Source of the DNA: Bacillota bacterium
GTDB lineage: Bacteria; Bacillota; Clostridia; Christensenellales; Aristaeellaceae
DNA: 27,173 nt
Assembly: GCA_023416655.1 (NCBI GenBank)
Contig: JAEZHK010000099.1
Coordinates: 1-27,173, forward strand
Direction of reading: 5' to 3'
The notes beneath the pieces are model-generated. The model saw nothing but the letters and a program-made list of their open reading frames with translations. It ran no database searches and was not told where the DNA came from. Of the stretch, positions 6,849 through 15,523 are shown piece by piece (position 1 is the first letter of the stretch; every line of letters begins with the position of its first letter). The position numbers and the translations under genes are program-made.

Positions 6849-8159
6849 TTACGCTCCGATCACCGCGTGGATCAAAGGCGGCTTCACCGCGGGCGCGTCG
6901 CCGATTTCCATCACGCCTTCCAGAAGCTCCGTCGCCCTCGCCATGTCGGACCGGTCCGAAAACCGCACCTCCATGAGCGGCTGCCCGGCCTCGACCCTGT
7001 CGCCCAGGCGCGCCTTCATCAGGATGCCCACGGACGGGTCGATGTCGTCCTCTTTGCGCTCGCGGCCCGCGCCCAGCGCACGGGCGGCGTTGCCAATCCG
7101 CTCGGCGTAGATTTTTTGAATGTACCCGGCCCGCCCTGCCGTAACGAGCGAAGACTTCGGCGCGCGCGGCAGCAGTTCCGGCTTGTACGCGACCTCGGGG
7201 TTCCCGCCCTGGGCCTCGATCATCTCCGCGAGCTTTTTCAGGCCCCTGCCGCTGTTCAGCGCCTCCAGAAGCATCTCCGTTCCCCGCTCCACGTTCTCCA
7301 CGAGGCCCGCGCCAAGCAGCATGTGCGTGCCAAGCTTCAGGGACACGTTCAGAAGATCGCCCTTCACGCGCCCGGCGAGCACATCGATGGCTTCCTCCAC
7401 CTCGAGGGCGTTGCCCACGTTGAGGCCCAGCGGCTGGTCCATGTCGGTGACCAGCGCCGAGAAGCGCCGCCCGGTCATATTGCCGATTGAAACCATCTTG
7501 GTGGCCAGCTCAATGGAGCCGGAGAGTGTGGGCATGATCGCGCCGCTGCCGGTCTTTACGTCCAGCACCACCGCGTCGCAGCCGGCGGCGATCTTCTTGG
7601 ACAGGATGGAGGACACGATCAGCGGCATCGAATCTACTGTGCCGGTCACGTCCCTGAGCGCGTACAGGAGCTTATCCGCCGGGGCCAGCGACTTCGTCTG
7701 CCCGATCACCGCGCAGCCGATTTCGTTGACCTGCCGCGTAAACGCTTCGGCGGAGAGGTCCACCCGGACGCCCGGGATGGATTCCAGCTTGTCGAGCGTT
7801 CCACCGGTATGCCCCAGCCCGCGCCCGCTCATCTTGGCGACCTTCGCGCCGCAGGCGGCGACGAGCGGCGCCAGAATCAGCGTCGTCGTGTCGCCGACGC
7901 CGCCGGTTGAATGCTTGTCCACCTTGGGGCCGCGGATGGCGGAAAGGTCCAGAATCTCACCGGAGCGCGCCATTTCCATGGTCAGGTCGCGGGTTTCCCG
8001 GTCGGTCATGCCGCGGATGGCGATGGCCATCAGCATGGCCGAGAGCTGGTAATCCCGGAAGGAGCCGTCGGTGGAACCGGTGACTAAGGCGTTGATCTCT
8101 TCCTTCGTCAGCTCCTGCCCGGCGCGTTTTTTAAGGATGATGTCCACGGGGTTCAACAT
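6849..8159 (-). CDS. pdp: Pyrimidine-nucleoside phosphorylase
   Basis: A 436-residue enzyme of the thymidine/pyrimidine-nucleoside phosphorylase family. KHSTGGVGD (residues 82-90) binds phosphate. The family signature SGRGLGHTGGTLDKLESIPG spans residues 111-130. The C-terminal third is the alpha/beta domain. It splits uridine and thymidine/deoxyuridine with phosphate to give base and (deoxy)ribose-1-phosphate in the cytosol. The Firmicute enzyme is usually the broad Pdp type rather than strict DeoA; the sequence alone does not settle this. GGAGG precedes the ATG. It sits between a DUF308 gene (25-nt gap) and dinB (1-nt gap) without other nucleoside-catabolism genes in view. Confidence 0.93.
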   Translation of the reverse strand: MLNPVDIILKKRAGQELTKEEINALVTGSTDGSFRDYQLSAMLMAIAIRGMTDRETRDLTMEMARSGEILDLSAIRGPKVDKHSTGGVGDTTTLILAPLVAACGAKVAKMSGRGLGHTGGTLDKLESIPGVRVDLSAEAFTRQVNEIGCAVIGQTKSLAPADKLLYALRDVTGTVDSMPLIVSSILSKKIAAGCDAVVLDVKTGSGAIMPTLSGSIELATKMVSIGNMTGRRFSALVTDMDQPLGLNVGNALEVEEAIDVLAGRVKGDLLNVSLKLGTHMLLGAGLVENVERGTEMLLEALNSGRGLKKLAEMIEAQGGNPEVAYKPELLPRAPKSSLVTAGRAGYIQKIYAERIGNAARALGAGRERKEDDIDPSVGILMKARLGDRVEAGQPLMEVRFSDRSDMARATELLEGVMEIGDAPAVKPPLIHAVIGA

Positions 8160-8184
8160 GCGGGGACCTCCGATACAGTTTCAG

Positions 8185-8724
8185 TCAGCGGACGCTGGGG
8201 CAGCAGGACAGGCCGATCAGGTGTACGCCCGCGGAGATCACGTACACGCCCATGAGCGCGCCGATCGTGAGCGCACTCACCACCGGGTGCACGTACGCCA
8301 GAACGCCCAGGATGACCAGCAGAAGGCCCAGGAACAGAAGCCACAGCCAGCCGAGGCTCGGCCTCTCCCAGGGGAGCACCCGCGCGGCGCGCGCCAGCTT
8401 GACCGCCGTCGCCATGCAAGCGATGCCCGCCGCCAGCATCCAAAGCCCCGCGATGAACACGACCGCGAGGGTGGCAATCCACTGAACGATTCCGTTCGTC
8501 ATGAGCAGCGCGCCAAGGATCACCGACAGGATCGCGCCGGAGACTCCCCAGCCGTCGCCCAGGTTCCGGAAGCGGTAGTGGCTGACCAGCGAGCCTACGC
8601 CGTGGATCAGGATGAAAAGGCCCATCAGCAAAGCAAGGCCCCGCGCCATCGAGTCGGGGCTGATGATGGACATCATGCCGCCCACGACGAGCAGAATGCC
8701 CAGAATGATGGAAATCACGCGCAC
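8185..8724 (-). CDS. DUF308 / HdeD-family membrane protein
   Basis: A 179-residue protein consisting almost entirely of hydrophobic segments, about six, arranged as repeated pairs. Examples are IISIILGILLVVGGMMSI-type, GLALLMGLFILIHGV, VSGAILSVILGALLM, and a later LGWLWLLFLGLLLVILGVLAY. This matches the small HdeD/DUF308 membrane family, whose Gram-negative member is linked to acid resistance but whose biochemical role is unknown. The start is taken as the GTG at 8724, which follows AGGGGAGGG by about 7 nt. It is the first gene of a unit with pdp and dinB, behind a good promoter. Confidence 0.8.
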   Translation of the reverse strand: MRVISIILGILLVVGGMMSIISPDSMARGLALLMGLFILIHGVGSLVSHYRFRNLGDGWGVSGAILSVILGALLMTNGIVQWIATLAVVFIAGLWMLAAGIACMATAVKLARAARVLPWERPSLGWLWLLFLGLLLVILGVLAYVHPVVSALTIGALMGVYVISAGVHLIGLSCCPSVR

Positions 8725-8770
8725 GTTTGTTCCCTCCCCTGATGTCCCGGATGCAATCTTTCACAGGGAA

Positions 8771-8799
8771 ATTGTACCGCATTTTCCGCCCGGTGTAAA
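8771..8799 (-). promoter_or_regulatory. Promoter of the DUF308-pdp-dinB operon
   Basis: On the minus strand TTTACA (8799-8794) is separated by 17 nt from TACAAT (8776-8771), five of six matches at each hexamer. Transcription would begin near 8764, about 40 nt before the GTG start. Confidence 0.75.
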
Positions 8800-8804
8800 G
8801 CGCG

Positions 8805-8843
8805 GTTTAAGATTAAGCCCGTGGCGCGATTGCACCACGGGCC
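8805..8843 (-). terminator. Probable terminator after hslU
   Basis: An 8-bp GC-rich stem, GCCCGTGG (8817-8824) with CCACGGGC (8835-8842), is followed on the minus strand by a moderately T-rich TTAATCTTAA. The tract is interrupted, so efficiency is uncertain. It would separate the topA-trmFO-hslVU unit from the DUF308 promoter. Confidence 0.6.
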
Positions 8844-8865
8844 TGAATGACCAGATTTTCATCGC

Positions 8866-10239
8866 TTACAGAATAAACTTATGCAAATCTTTCTCGCTGT
8901 AGTCGCTCCCGAGCCGCACCTTTGCGTACGCCGCGTCGACGGTGACGTCCACCTCCGGCGCGTCGCCGCCGCCCGCGTTGAAGGCCACGTCGCTCAGGAT
9001 TCCCTCCAGCACCGTGTGCAGCCTTCTGGCGCCGATGTTTTCGCTGTTCTCGTTGGCCTGCCACGCGAACTCCGCGATGGCCTCGATGGCGCTGTCGTCA
9101 AATTGCAGCGACACCCCGTCCACCTTCAAAAGCGCCTGGTACTGCCGGATCAGCGCGTTCTCCGGCTGGGTCAGGATGCGCTTCAAGTCCTCCCGGGTCA
9201 GCGGTTTCAGCGACACGCGCACCGGGAAGCGCCCCTGAAGCTCGGGGATCAGGTCGGTGACCTTGGCCACGTGGAACGCGCCCGCCGCGATGAAGAGGAT
9301 GTGGTCGGTCTTGACCGGGCCGTACTTGGTGGGCACGGTGGAACCCTCGACGATGGGCAGGATGTCCCGCTGCACGCCCTCGCGCGACACGTCCGGGCCG
9401 TTCCCGGCGTTCTTGCCCGCCACCTTGTCGATCTCGTCCAGGAACACGATGCCGTCCTGCTCGGCCTTCATAATGGCCTGGGAATACACCGCGTCCATGT
9501 CGACCATGCTCTGCTCCTCCTCGGCCACGAGGATTCGCCGGGCTTCGCTGACCTCCACCTTGCGGTGCTTGGTGCGCTTGGGCAGGATCGAGCCCAGCAT
9601 GTCGTTGACATTGACGTCGGTGCCGGGGATCTCGCTCTTGGGCAGGCTCTCGGCCACCTCGACCTCTACCATCGTGCGCTCCAGCTCGCCGTTTGCCAGC
9701 GCCTTTCGCACGTCCTCGCGCCGCGCGCTGACGCGCGCGCGCTCCTCGGGCGGCAGTTCCGGCTCCTTGGGCTTGTTGCCCAGCAGCATGTCGATGGGGT
9801 TGACCTTTTTGGCGGGGCGAACGATCAGGTCCACCAGCCGCTCCTCGGCGGAGCGGGCCGCCTTCTCCTTGACGGCCTCCACGTGCTGGGACTGCACCAG
9901 CCGGATGGACGCCTCCACGAGGTCCCGGATGATGGAATCCACGTCTCGGCCCACATAGCCGACTTCGGTGAACTTGGTGGCCTCGACCTTGACAAAAGGC
10001 GCGTCCACCAGCTTTGCCAGCCTTCGCGCGATCTCGGTCTTGCCCACGCCGGTGGGGCCGACCATCAGGATGTTCTTGGGCGTCACCTCGTCGCGGATGT
10101 CGTCGGGCAGTTGCGCCCTCCGGTAACGGTTTCGAAGCGCCACGGCCACGGCGCGCTTGGCCTCGTCCTGGCCGATGATGTAGCGGTCCAGCTCGCGCAC
10201 GATTTCGCGCGGGGTCAGGGTGTGCGTAATTTTCTCCAT
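8866..10239 (-). CDS. hslU: ATP-dependent protease ATPase subunit HslU (ClpY)
   Basis: A 457-residue AAA+ unfoldase. The N-terminus TPREIVRELDRYIIGQ is typical of the family. Walker A GPTGVGKT is at residues 61-68, Walker B is FLDEIDK, and a long family-specific I-domain with charged helices lies between them. The C-terminus KFIL is the conserved tail that inserts into HslV and activates it. The ATG at 10239 overlaps the hslV stop by one base (TGATG), the expected coupling. An extended open frame to 10467 is rejected because it only reads through hslV. It feeds unfolded substrates to the HslV peptidase in the cytosol. Confidence 0.96.
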   Translation of the reverse strand: MEKITHTLTPREIVRELDRYIIGQDEAKRAVAVALRNRYRRAQLPDDIRDEVTPKNILMVGPTGVGKTEIARRLAKLVDAPFVKVEATKFTEVGYVGRDVDSIIRDLVEASIRLVQSQHVEAVKEKAARSAEERLVDLIVRPAKKVNPIDMLLGNKPKEPELPPEERARVSARREDVRKALANGELERTMVEVEVAESLPKSEIPGTDVNVNDMLGSILPKRTKHRKVEVSEARRILVAEEEQSMVDMDAVYSQAIMKAEQDGIVFLDEIDKVAGKNAGNGPDVSREGVQRDILPIVEGSTVPTKYGPVKTDHILFIAAGAFHVAKVTDLIPELQGRFPVRVSLKPLTREDLKRILTQPENALIRQYQALLKVDGVSLQFDDSAIEAIAEFAWQANENSENIGARRLHTVLEGILSDVAFNAGGGDAPEVDVTVDAAYAKVRLGSDYSEKDLHKFIL

Positions 10240-10769
10240 CAGACAATCTCCGTGACGATGTGGTCGTTGGTGTAGACGCAGATCGACGCCGCGATCTTCA
10301 GCGCCTTTTCGGAAATCTCGGCGGCGGAAAGCTCGGTGTTCTCCTTCAGCGCGCGGGCCGCGGCCAGCGCGAAGTTGCCGCCGGAGCCGATGGCGAGCAC
10401 GCCGTCGTCCGGTTCGATCACCTCGCCCGTGCCGGAGATGAGCATGAGGTTGTGCTCGTCCGCGCACAAAAGCATGGCTTCAAGCTTTCGCATCACCTTG
10501 TCCTGCCGCCACTCCTGCGCCAGCTCCACCGCGGCGCGCAGCAGGTTCCCGGCGTACTGGGTCAGCTTCTCTTCAAACTTTTCGCTCAGCGCGAAGGCGT
10601 CCGCCACCGACCCGGCAAAGCCGATGACGACCTTGCCGCCCGCGATGCGGCGCACTTTTTTCGCGTTCATCTTCATGATGGCGTGTTCGCCGACGGTCAC
10701 CTGGCCGTCGCCGGAGATGGCGGTCTGCCCGTTTCGGCGCACGCCGCAGATTGTGGTTCCCCGAATCAT
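10239..10769 (-). CDS. hslV: ATP-dependent protease peptidase subunit HslV (ClpQ)
   Basis: A 176-residue proteasome-type peptidase. The segment GTTICGVRRNGQ aligns with the processed N-terminus TTIV-x-VRRNG of HslV, so Thr5 would become the catalytic N-terminal nucleophile after removal of four residues (MIRG). GDGQVT and the GSGGNFALAAA segment are also family hallmarks. The ATG at 10769 is chosen because GGAGG lies 7 nt upstream and it overlaps the trmFO stop by one base (TGATG); a TTG one codon earlier is possible. Bacillus subtilis uses a Ser nucleophile, whereas the common Thr form is present here. Confidence 0.95.
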   Translation of the reverse strand: MIRGTTICGVRRNGQTAISGDGQVTVGEHAIMKMNAKKVRRIAGGKVVIGFAGSVADAFALSEKFEEKLTQYAGNLLRAAVELAQEWRQDKVMRKLEAMLLCADEHNLMLISGTGEVIEPDDGVLAIGSGGNFALAAARALKENTELSAAEISEKALKIAASICVYTNDHIVTEIV

Positions 10770-12064
10770 CAAATGTCCTCCATCAGTCGGTCAATCATCG
10801 TCAGCGACCGCCGGGCATACGCCTCGTAGCGGTTTTTCTTGCCGCGGATTCTTTCACTCAGCGGCGTCAGGATGCCGAAGTTTGCGTTCATCGGCTGAAA
10901 GTTCTTGGTCTCCGTGCGCACGTGCTTCTCCAGCGCGCCAAGGATGGTCTCGCCGCCGAAGTCGAGCTCCGGAAGACCCCGCATCGCCCGGCCCAGGTTC
11001 AGTCCCCCGATGAGGCCCGAAGCCGCAGACTCCACATACCCCTCCACGCCGGCCAGCTGCCCCGCGAAGCGCGTGAGCGGGCGGCCCCGAAGCGCAAAGT
11101 TATGGCCCAGGATGTCGGGGCTGTTCAGGTAGGTGTTGCGGTGCATCACGCCGTAGCGGACGAATTCGGCGTTTTCAAGCCCCGGGATCATCGAGAACAC
11201 CCGCTTCTGCTCGCCCCACTTGAGCCGGGTCTGGAAGCCCACGAGGTTGAAAAGCGTGCCCGCCTCGTTCTCCTGCCTCAGTTGCACCACCGCGTAGGGC
11301 GTCTTTCCCGTGCGCGGATCGGTGAGACCCACCGGCCGCATGGGGCCGAAGGCCAGCGTGTCGTAGCCGCGGGAGGCCAGGATCTCCACCGCGAGGCAGC
11401 CTTCAAACACCAGGTTCTTCTCGAAATCGTGCAGCGGCGCAAGTTCCGCCGTAACGAGGGCTTCGTGGAAAGCGTCATATTGCGCCCGGTCCATGGGGCT
11501 ATTCAGGTAGTCGTCCCCAGCGCCGTTGCGGGACTGGCGGAAGAGGACTTCCATGTCCAGCGATTCGGCGGTGACGATGGGCGCCGCGGCGTCAAAGAAG
11601 TGCAGTGCGGTCAGGCCGGGCAGCGCATTCAGCGCGTCCAGAAGCCCCGGATCGGTGAGCGGCCCCGTGGCGATGACCGCCGGTTCGTCCGGCAGGAACA
11701 CCGCCGTTCGGCGCTCCACCCGGATCAGCGGCTGCGTTTCGACCGCCTCCGTGACCAGATGCGAAAACCTGTCCCGGTCCACCGCCAGCGCGGTACCCGC
11801 CGGGACGCGCGATGCGCGGGCCGCGTCCAGGATCAGCGAACCGAACCTTTGCATCTCCGCCTTCAGAAGCCCGGAGGCGTTCGTCAGGTGCTCGGCCTTC
11901 AGGGAATTCGAGCACACAAGTTCCGCGAAGTCCGCTTTCTTATGGGCCGGGGAGTATTTCTCCGGCTTCATTTCGATCAGGCGGACCGGGATCCCCTGCT
12001 TCGCCAGCTGCCAGGCCGCCTCGCAGCCCGCAAGGCCTGCGCCGACGACAGTGACCTCATTCAT
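10769..12064 (-). CDS. trmFO: Methylenetetrahydrofolate-tRNA-(uracil-54-C5)-methyltransferase TrmFO
   Basis: A 431-residue FAD enzyme that makes m5U54 (ribothymidine) in the T-loop of tRNAs, using methylene-tetrahydrofolate. The N-terminal FAD-binding motif VTVVGAGLAGCEAAWQLA and the family segments CSNSLKAE and NANFGIL are clear. The start lies within the last codons of topA. The ATG at 12064 is preferred (GAGG with 6-nt spacing), and the adjacent ATG at 12067 is possible; longer frames just read into topA. It is coupled to topA upstream and hslV downstream by overlapping stop/start codons, as in Bacillus except that the codV recombinase is absent. Confidence 0.95.
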   Translation of the reverse strand: MNEVTVVGAGLAGCEAAWQLAKQGIPVRLIEMKPEKYSPAHKKADFAELVCSNSLKAEHLTNASGLLKAEMQRFGSLILDAARASRVPAGTALAVDRDRFSHLVTEAVETQPLIRVERRTAVFLPDEPAVIATGPLTDPGLLDALNALPGLTALHFFDAAAPIVTAESLDMEVLFRQSRNGAGDDYLNSPMDRAQYDAFHEALVTAELAPLHDFEKNLVFEGCLAVEILASRGYDTLAFGPMRPVGLTDPRTGKTPYAVVQLRQENEAGTLFNLVGFQTRLKWGEQKRVFSMIPGLENAEFVRYGVMHRNTYLNSPDILGHNFALRGRPLTRFAGQLAGVEGYVESAASGLIGGLNLGRAMRGLPELDFGGETILGALEKHVRTETKNFQPMNANFGILTPLSERIRGKKNRYEAYARRSLTMIDRLMEDI

Positions 12065-14171
12065 CATTATCCTCGGCCTCGCCGTCCGGGGACTGCGCAA
12101 CCACGCGGGCGCGGCATTTCTCATTGACGCAAACGTGGTAGACCTCGCCCTTGCGGCCGCGCTTCAGCACCATGCGCCCGCCGCAGGCCGGGCACTTGTC
12201 CGTGACCGGCAAGTCCCAGGACACGAAGTCGCAGGCGGGGTATTTCTCGCAGCCGTAGAACTTGCGGCCCTTCTTGCTGATGCGCTCGAGCAGCCGCGCG
12301 CCGCAGGTCGGGCAGGGCACGCCGATGTCGGTCAGAAGCGCCATCGTATGGCGGCAGTTCGGGAAGTTGGGGCAGGCCAGGAATTTGCCGAACCGGCCCA
12401 CCTTGTACACCATCATCGCGCCGCACTTCTCGCAGGGGATGTCCGAAACCTGGTCCTCGACGGACACCTTTTCGATGGTGGCCTCCGCCGCCTCCAGCGC
12501 CTTTTCGAACGGGCCGTAGAATTCGGCCACCAGGGCGTGCCAGTCGGCGCTGCCAGCTTCGACCTCGTCCAGGTCCTCCTCCATATCGGCGGTGAACTGC
12601 ACGTTCACGATGTCGGGGAAGTTCTTCTGCATCAGTTCGTTGACCACCTGGCCCAGCTCCGTGGGCACCAGGCGCTTGTTCTCGCGGGCGATGTAGCCGC
12701 GCGCCATGATGGTGGTGATGGTCGGCGAATAGGTGGAGGGGCGGCCGATGCCCTTTTCCTCCAGCGCGCGGACCAGCGACGCCTCGGTGTAGCGGGGCGG
12801 CGGCTGGGTGAAGCGCTGCTCGCTGGTGACGTCGAGCAGCTTTGCCTTTGCGCCCTCCTCGAGGGCGGGCATGGAGCGCTCGTCCTCCTCGTCCTGCGCG
12901 TCGTCCAGCACTTCCTCGTAGACGGCGGTGAACCCGGCGAAGCGCTTCTTCTGGCCGCTGAAGCGCAGGCGCAGGCCATCCCCCGAGACATCCGCGGACA
13001 GCGTCTCGTAGACGGCCGGGGTCATCTGGCTGGCCAGGAAGCGGGTGAAGATGAGCTTGTAGAGCCGGAGCTGGTCGCGCGTCAGCGAAGCCTTGATCGC
13101 GTCCGGCCGGTACGTCATGTCGGTTGGGCGGATGGCTTCGTGCGCGTCCTGGGCGGACTTGCGGCTCTTGTACTGGTTGGGCTCCTCGGGCAGGTACTCG
13201 GGCGCGTAGGACGCCCGGATGGTCTCGCGCACCGCCTCGATGGCCTCGTCGGAGATGCGGGTGGAGTCGGTACGGATGTAGGTGACCAGGCCCTGCGTGC
13301 CTTCGCCCTCGAGGTCTACGCCCTCGTAGAGCTGCTGGGCGATCTGCATGGTTTTCTGGGTGGTGAAGCCCAGCTTGCGGCTGGCCTCCTGCTGCAGGTT
13401 GGAGGTGGTGAACGGCGGGGCCGGGTACTTGCGGCGCTCGCCGCGCTTGACCTCGCCGATGGCGAAGTCGGCCTTCTTCATCCGCTCGATCAGCGCCTCC
13501 GCTTGCTGCTGGCTTCTGACGTCGGTCTTCTGGTCGCCCTCGCCGAAGAAACGGGCCTGGAAGCGTACGCCGTCGGTCTCAAACTGGCCGCACAGGTTCC
13601 AGAATTCCTCGGGCACGAAGGACTCGATCTCCCGCTCGCGGTCGCAGATGATGCCGGTGGCCACCGACTGTACGCGCCCGGCTGAAAGCCCTTTGCGCAC
13701 CTTTGCCCAGAGCAGCGGGCTGATCTTGTAGCCCACCAGCCGGTCCAGCACGCGCCGCGCCTGCTGGGCGTTGACCAGGTTCATATCGATGGCCCTGGGT
13801 TTTTTGATGGCGGACTTGACCTCTTTGCCGGTGATCTCGTGGAACTCCACGCGGCAGACGTCGCCCTCGGGGATGTTCAGCACCTTGGAGAGGTGCCAGG
13901 AGATGGCTTCGCCCTCGCGGTCAGGGTCAGTCGCCAGGATGATCTTGGCGGCGCCCTTCGCTTCTTTGCGGATCCGGTCCAGGATTTCTCCTCGGCCCCG
14001 GATGGTGATGTACCGAGGCTCGAAGTCTTTTTCTATGTCCACGCCGATCTGCGACTTGGGCAGATCGCGCACATGCCCTTGCGAAGCCTCCACCTTGTAC
14101 CCTCGGCCCAGGAATTTTCCGATGGTTCGGGCCTTGGCGGGGGATTCCACGATGACCAGTTTGTGCACCAT
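12057..14171 (-). CDS. topA: DNA topoisomerase I (type IA)
   Basis: A 704-residue enzyme that relaxes negative supercoils. The Toprim domain shows Glu9 in VIVESPAKA and TDPDREGE at residues 81-88. The strand-cleaving Tyr298 lies in TYIRTDSTR. The C-terminus carries three tetracysteine zinc ribbons, beginning CEKCG, CPTCG and CPACG, each closing with a CPNFPNC-like pair, and ends in an acidic tail. The ATG at 14171 follows GGAGG by about 7 nt. It is 33 nt downstream of dprA and overlaps trmFO, matching the conserved dprA-topA-trmFO order of Firmicutes. Confidence 0.97.
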   Translation of the reverse strand: MVHKLVIVESPAKARTIGKFLGRGYKVEASQGHVRDLPKSQIGVDIEKDFEPRYITIRGRGEILDRIRKEAKGAAKIILATDPDREGEAISWHLSKVLNIPEGDVCRVEFHEITGKEVKSAIKKPRAIDMNLVNAQQARRVLDRLVGYKISPLLWAKVRKGLSAGRVQSVATGIICDREREIESFVPEEFWNLCGQFETDGVRFQARFFGEGDQKTDVRSQQQAEALIERMKKADFAIGEVKRGERRKYPAPPFTTSNLQQEASRKLGFTTQKTMQIAQQLYEGVDLEGEGTQGLVTYIRTDSTRISDEAIEAVRETIRASYAPEYLPEEPNQYKSRKSAQDAHEAIRPTDMTYRPDAIKASLTRDQLRLYKLIFTRFLASQMTPAVYETLSADVSGDGLRLRFSGQKKRFAGFTAVYEEVLDDAQDEEDERSMPALEEGAKAKLLDVTSEQRFTQPPPRYTEASLVRALEEKGIGRPSTYSPTITTIMARGYIARENKRLVPTELGQVVNELMQKNFPDIVNVQFTADMEEDLDEVEAGSADWHALVAEFYGPFEKALEAAEATIEKVSVEDQVSDIPCEKCGAMMVYKVGRFGKFLACPNFPNCRHTMALLTDIGVPCPTCGARLLERISKKGRKFYGCEKYPACDFVSWDLPVTDKCPACGGRMVLKRGRKGEVYHVCVNEKCRARVVAQSPDGEAEDNDE

Positions 14172-14204
14172 TGATTGACCTCCATAACGCGTTTGCGGGT
14201 GATT

Positions 14205-15296
14205 TCAGGATTCCGCCCGGTAGATTCGCCCGGGCGCTTGTTTTATTATTCCTCTCAACTCCAGCATTGTCAAGAGAGAATTTAGTTTCGCGCTGTGAAA
14301 TCCGGTGCGCGCGGCCAGCTCGTCGAAGGACATTTCCTCAATTCGGAGCGGTTCGACAAGGGCCGCCTCGTCCGCGTCGAGCGCGATTTCGCGCTTTGAA
14401 GGGCCGCCTGCGGCGGGCCTTTCGGCCCAGCGGAAGTGCTCCAGGATCTCCCAAGGCCCCAGCGCGGGCGCCGCGCCCTCCGCGATCAGCCGGTTGGGTT
14501 CGGCGGAGAGCGGCGAATAGATCGACCCCGGCACCGCGAACACGTCGCGCCCCTGCTCCAGCGCGAAGTCCACCGTCAGCATCGCGCCCGAGCCTTTTGC
14601 CGCCTCGACGAGGAGCAACCCGTCCGACATCGCGCTGATGATGCGGTTGCGCGCCGGGAAGTGCTGGGCCAGCGGGCGCGTCCCCGGCACGTACTCGGAG
14701 ACGATGGAGCCGCCGGTCTCCAGAATCTTCTCCGCCATCGGGCCGTTCTCCGGCGGGTAGACCACGTCCGCGCCGCAGCCAAGCACCGCGATCGTCCGCC
14801 CTGCGCTCTCCAGCGCGCCCTGATGCGCGGCGGTGTCGATGCCTCGCGCCATGCCGGACACGATGGTTACGCCCTCCCGCGCCAGCGCCGAAGCGATCTC
14901 GGTGGCTGCGCGTTTCCCGTCCCGGCTGCATTGCCGGGAACCCACGACGGCCAGCGCGCGTTCCGCGTTCAGATCGGAAACGCCGCGCACGTAGAGCGTG
15001 GGCGGCGGGTCGAAGACTGTGGTCAGGCGCGAGGGATACCCATTGGATAGCCGGGTGACCGCACTGATCCCCTTTTTCTCAAGCTCCAGAAAGAGCCTGT
15101 AGAGGTACCGCTCCGTCCGGGCGTTTCGAAGGTTTGTCAGCGCCTTCTCGCCCAGGAACGCCATCTCCGGCCCCACGTTGTCCCACACGCTGCGCGCGTC
15201 CTCGTAGAGGCTCATGAGCTGGTAGAACCGCTTGACGCCGATGCCCTCGACGCTTGAGAGCCAGATCCAGTATTGCTCCATCGCGGCGTATTCCAC
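14205..15296 (-). CDS. dprA: DNA-processing protein DprA (Smf)
   Basis: A 363-residue protein. An N-terminal helix-hairpin-helix-like part is followed by the Rossmann-type DprA core: VVGSRQ (about residues 117-122), SGMARGIDTAAH (147-158) and the FPARNRIIS segment. A C-terminal winged-helix-like domain (LAARTGFHSAKLNSLLTMLELRG) completes the usual architecture. DprA loads RecA on incoming single-stranded DNA during natural transformation. The chosen start is GTG 15296, 4 nt after GGGGGAG; the first ATG (15281) lies too far from that site. Together with yifB this is a possible competence pair, but both genes also occur in non-transformable species. Repeat element copy B lies between the two. 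Confidence 0.94.
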   Translation of the reverse strand: MEYAAMEQYWIWLSSVEGIGVKRFYQLMSLYEDARSVWDNVGPEMAFLGEKALTNLRNARTERYLYRLFLELEKKGISAVTRLSNGYPSRLTTVFDPPPTLYVRGVSDLNAERALAVVGSRQCSRDGKRAATEIASALAREGVTIVSGMARGIDTAAHQGALESAGRTIAVLGCGADVVYPPENGPMAEKILETGGSIVSEYVPGTRPLAQHFPARNRIISAMSDGLLLVEAAKGSGAMLTVDFALEQGRDVFAVPGSIYSPLSAEPNRLIAEGAAPALGPWEILEHFRWAERPAAGGPSKREIALDADEAALVEPLRIEEMSFDELAARTGFHSAKLNSLLTMLELRGIIKQAPGRIYRAES

Positions 15297-15353
15297 GGTA
15301 CTCCCCCTCGCTCTGCCGCCATATGCACCGCGCCGTTTCCATCAGGCTTCTAC

Positions 15354-15520
15354 CGTTCCCGGCGACCTGCGCGCCGGGAACGCGTTTCCGTAACCAGTGC
15401 GAACACTGATGGAGGAAACATTTCCTTCAGTCAGTGAGCCGCTCGGAAATCCCGCAGGATTTCAGGCTCACGCAGATTTCTTCCTTCGCGCCCAAAAGCC
15501 GCCCGGCGGATTTTGGGCGC
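15354..15520. repeat. Interspersed structured element, copy B (complete)
   Basis: A 167-bp intergenic element related to copies at 1979 and 23347, in the same orientation. Written on the plus strand: stem I is TTCCCGGCG (15356-15364) with CGCCGGGAA (15372-15380). Stem II is GTTTCC plus ACCAGTG with CACTGAT plus GGAAAC. Stem III is GTGAGCC ... GGCTCAC enclosing GAAATCC-CGCA-GGATTTC. Stem IV is GCGCCCAAAA (15488-15497) with TTTTGGGCGC (15511-15520) around a nested CCGCC / GGCGG. It ends 3 bp from the yifB stop codon and lies upstream of dprA. No protein is encoded consistently across copies. Confidence 0.9.
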
Positions 15521-15523
15521 GCT

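Noticed and set aside
8881..10275. 464-codon plus-strand frame opposite hslU
   Set aside because: Shadow of hslU: low-complexity His/Arg/Leu/Val composition, no family features.
11526..13685. 719-codon plus-strand frame across topA and trmFO
   Set aside because: Antisense artefact of GC-rich genes spanning two unrelated genes on the other strand.
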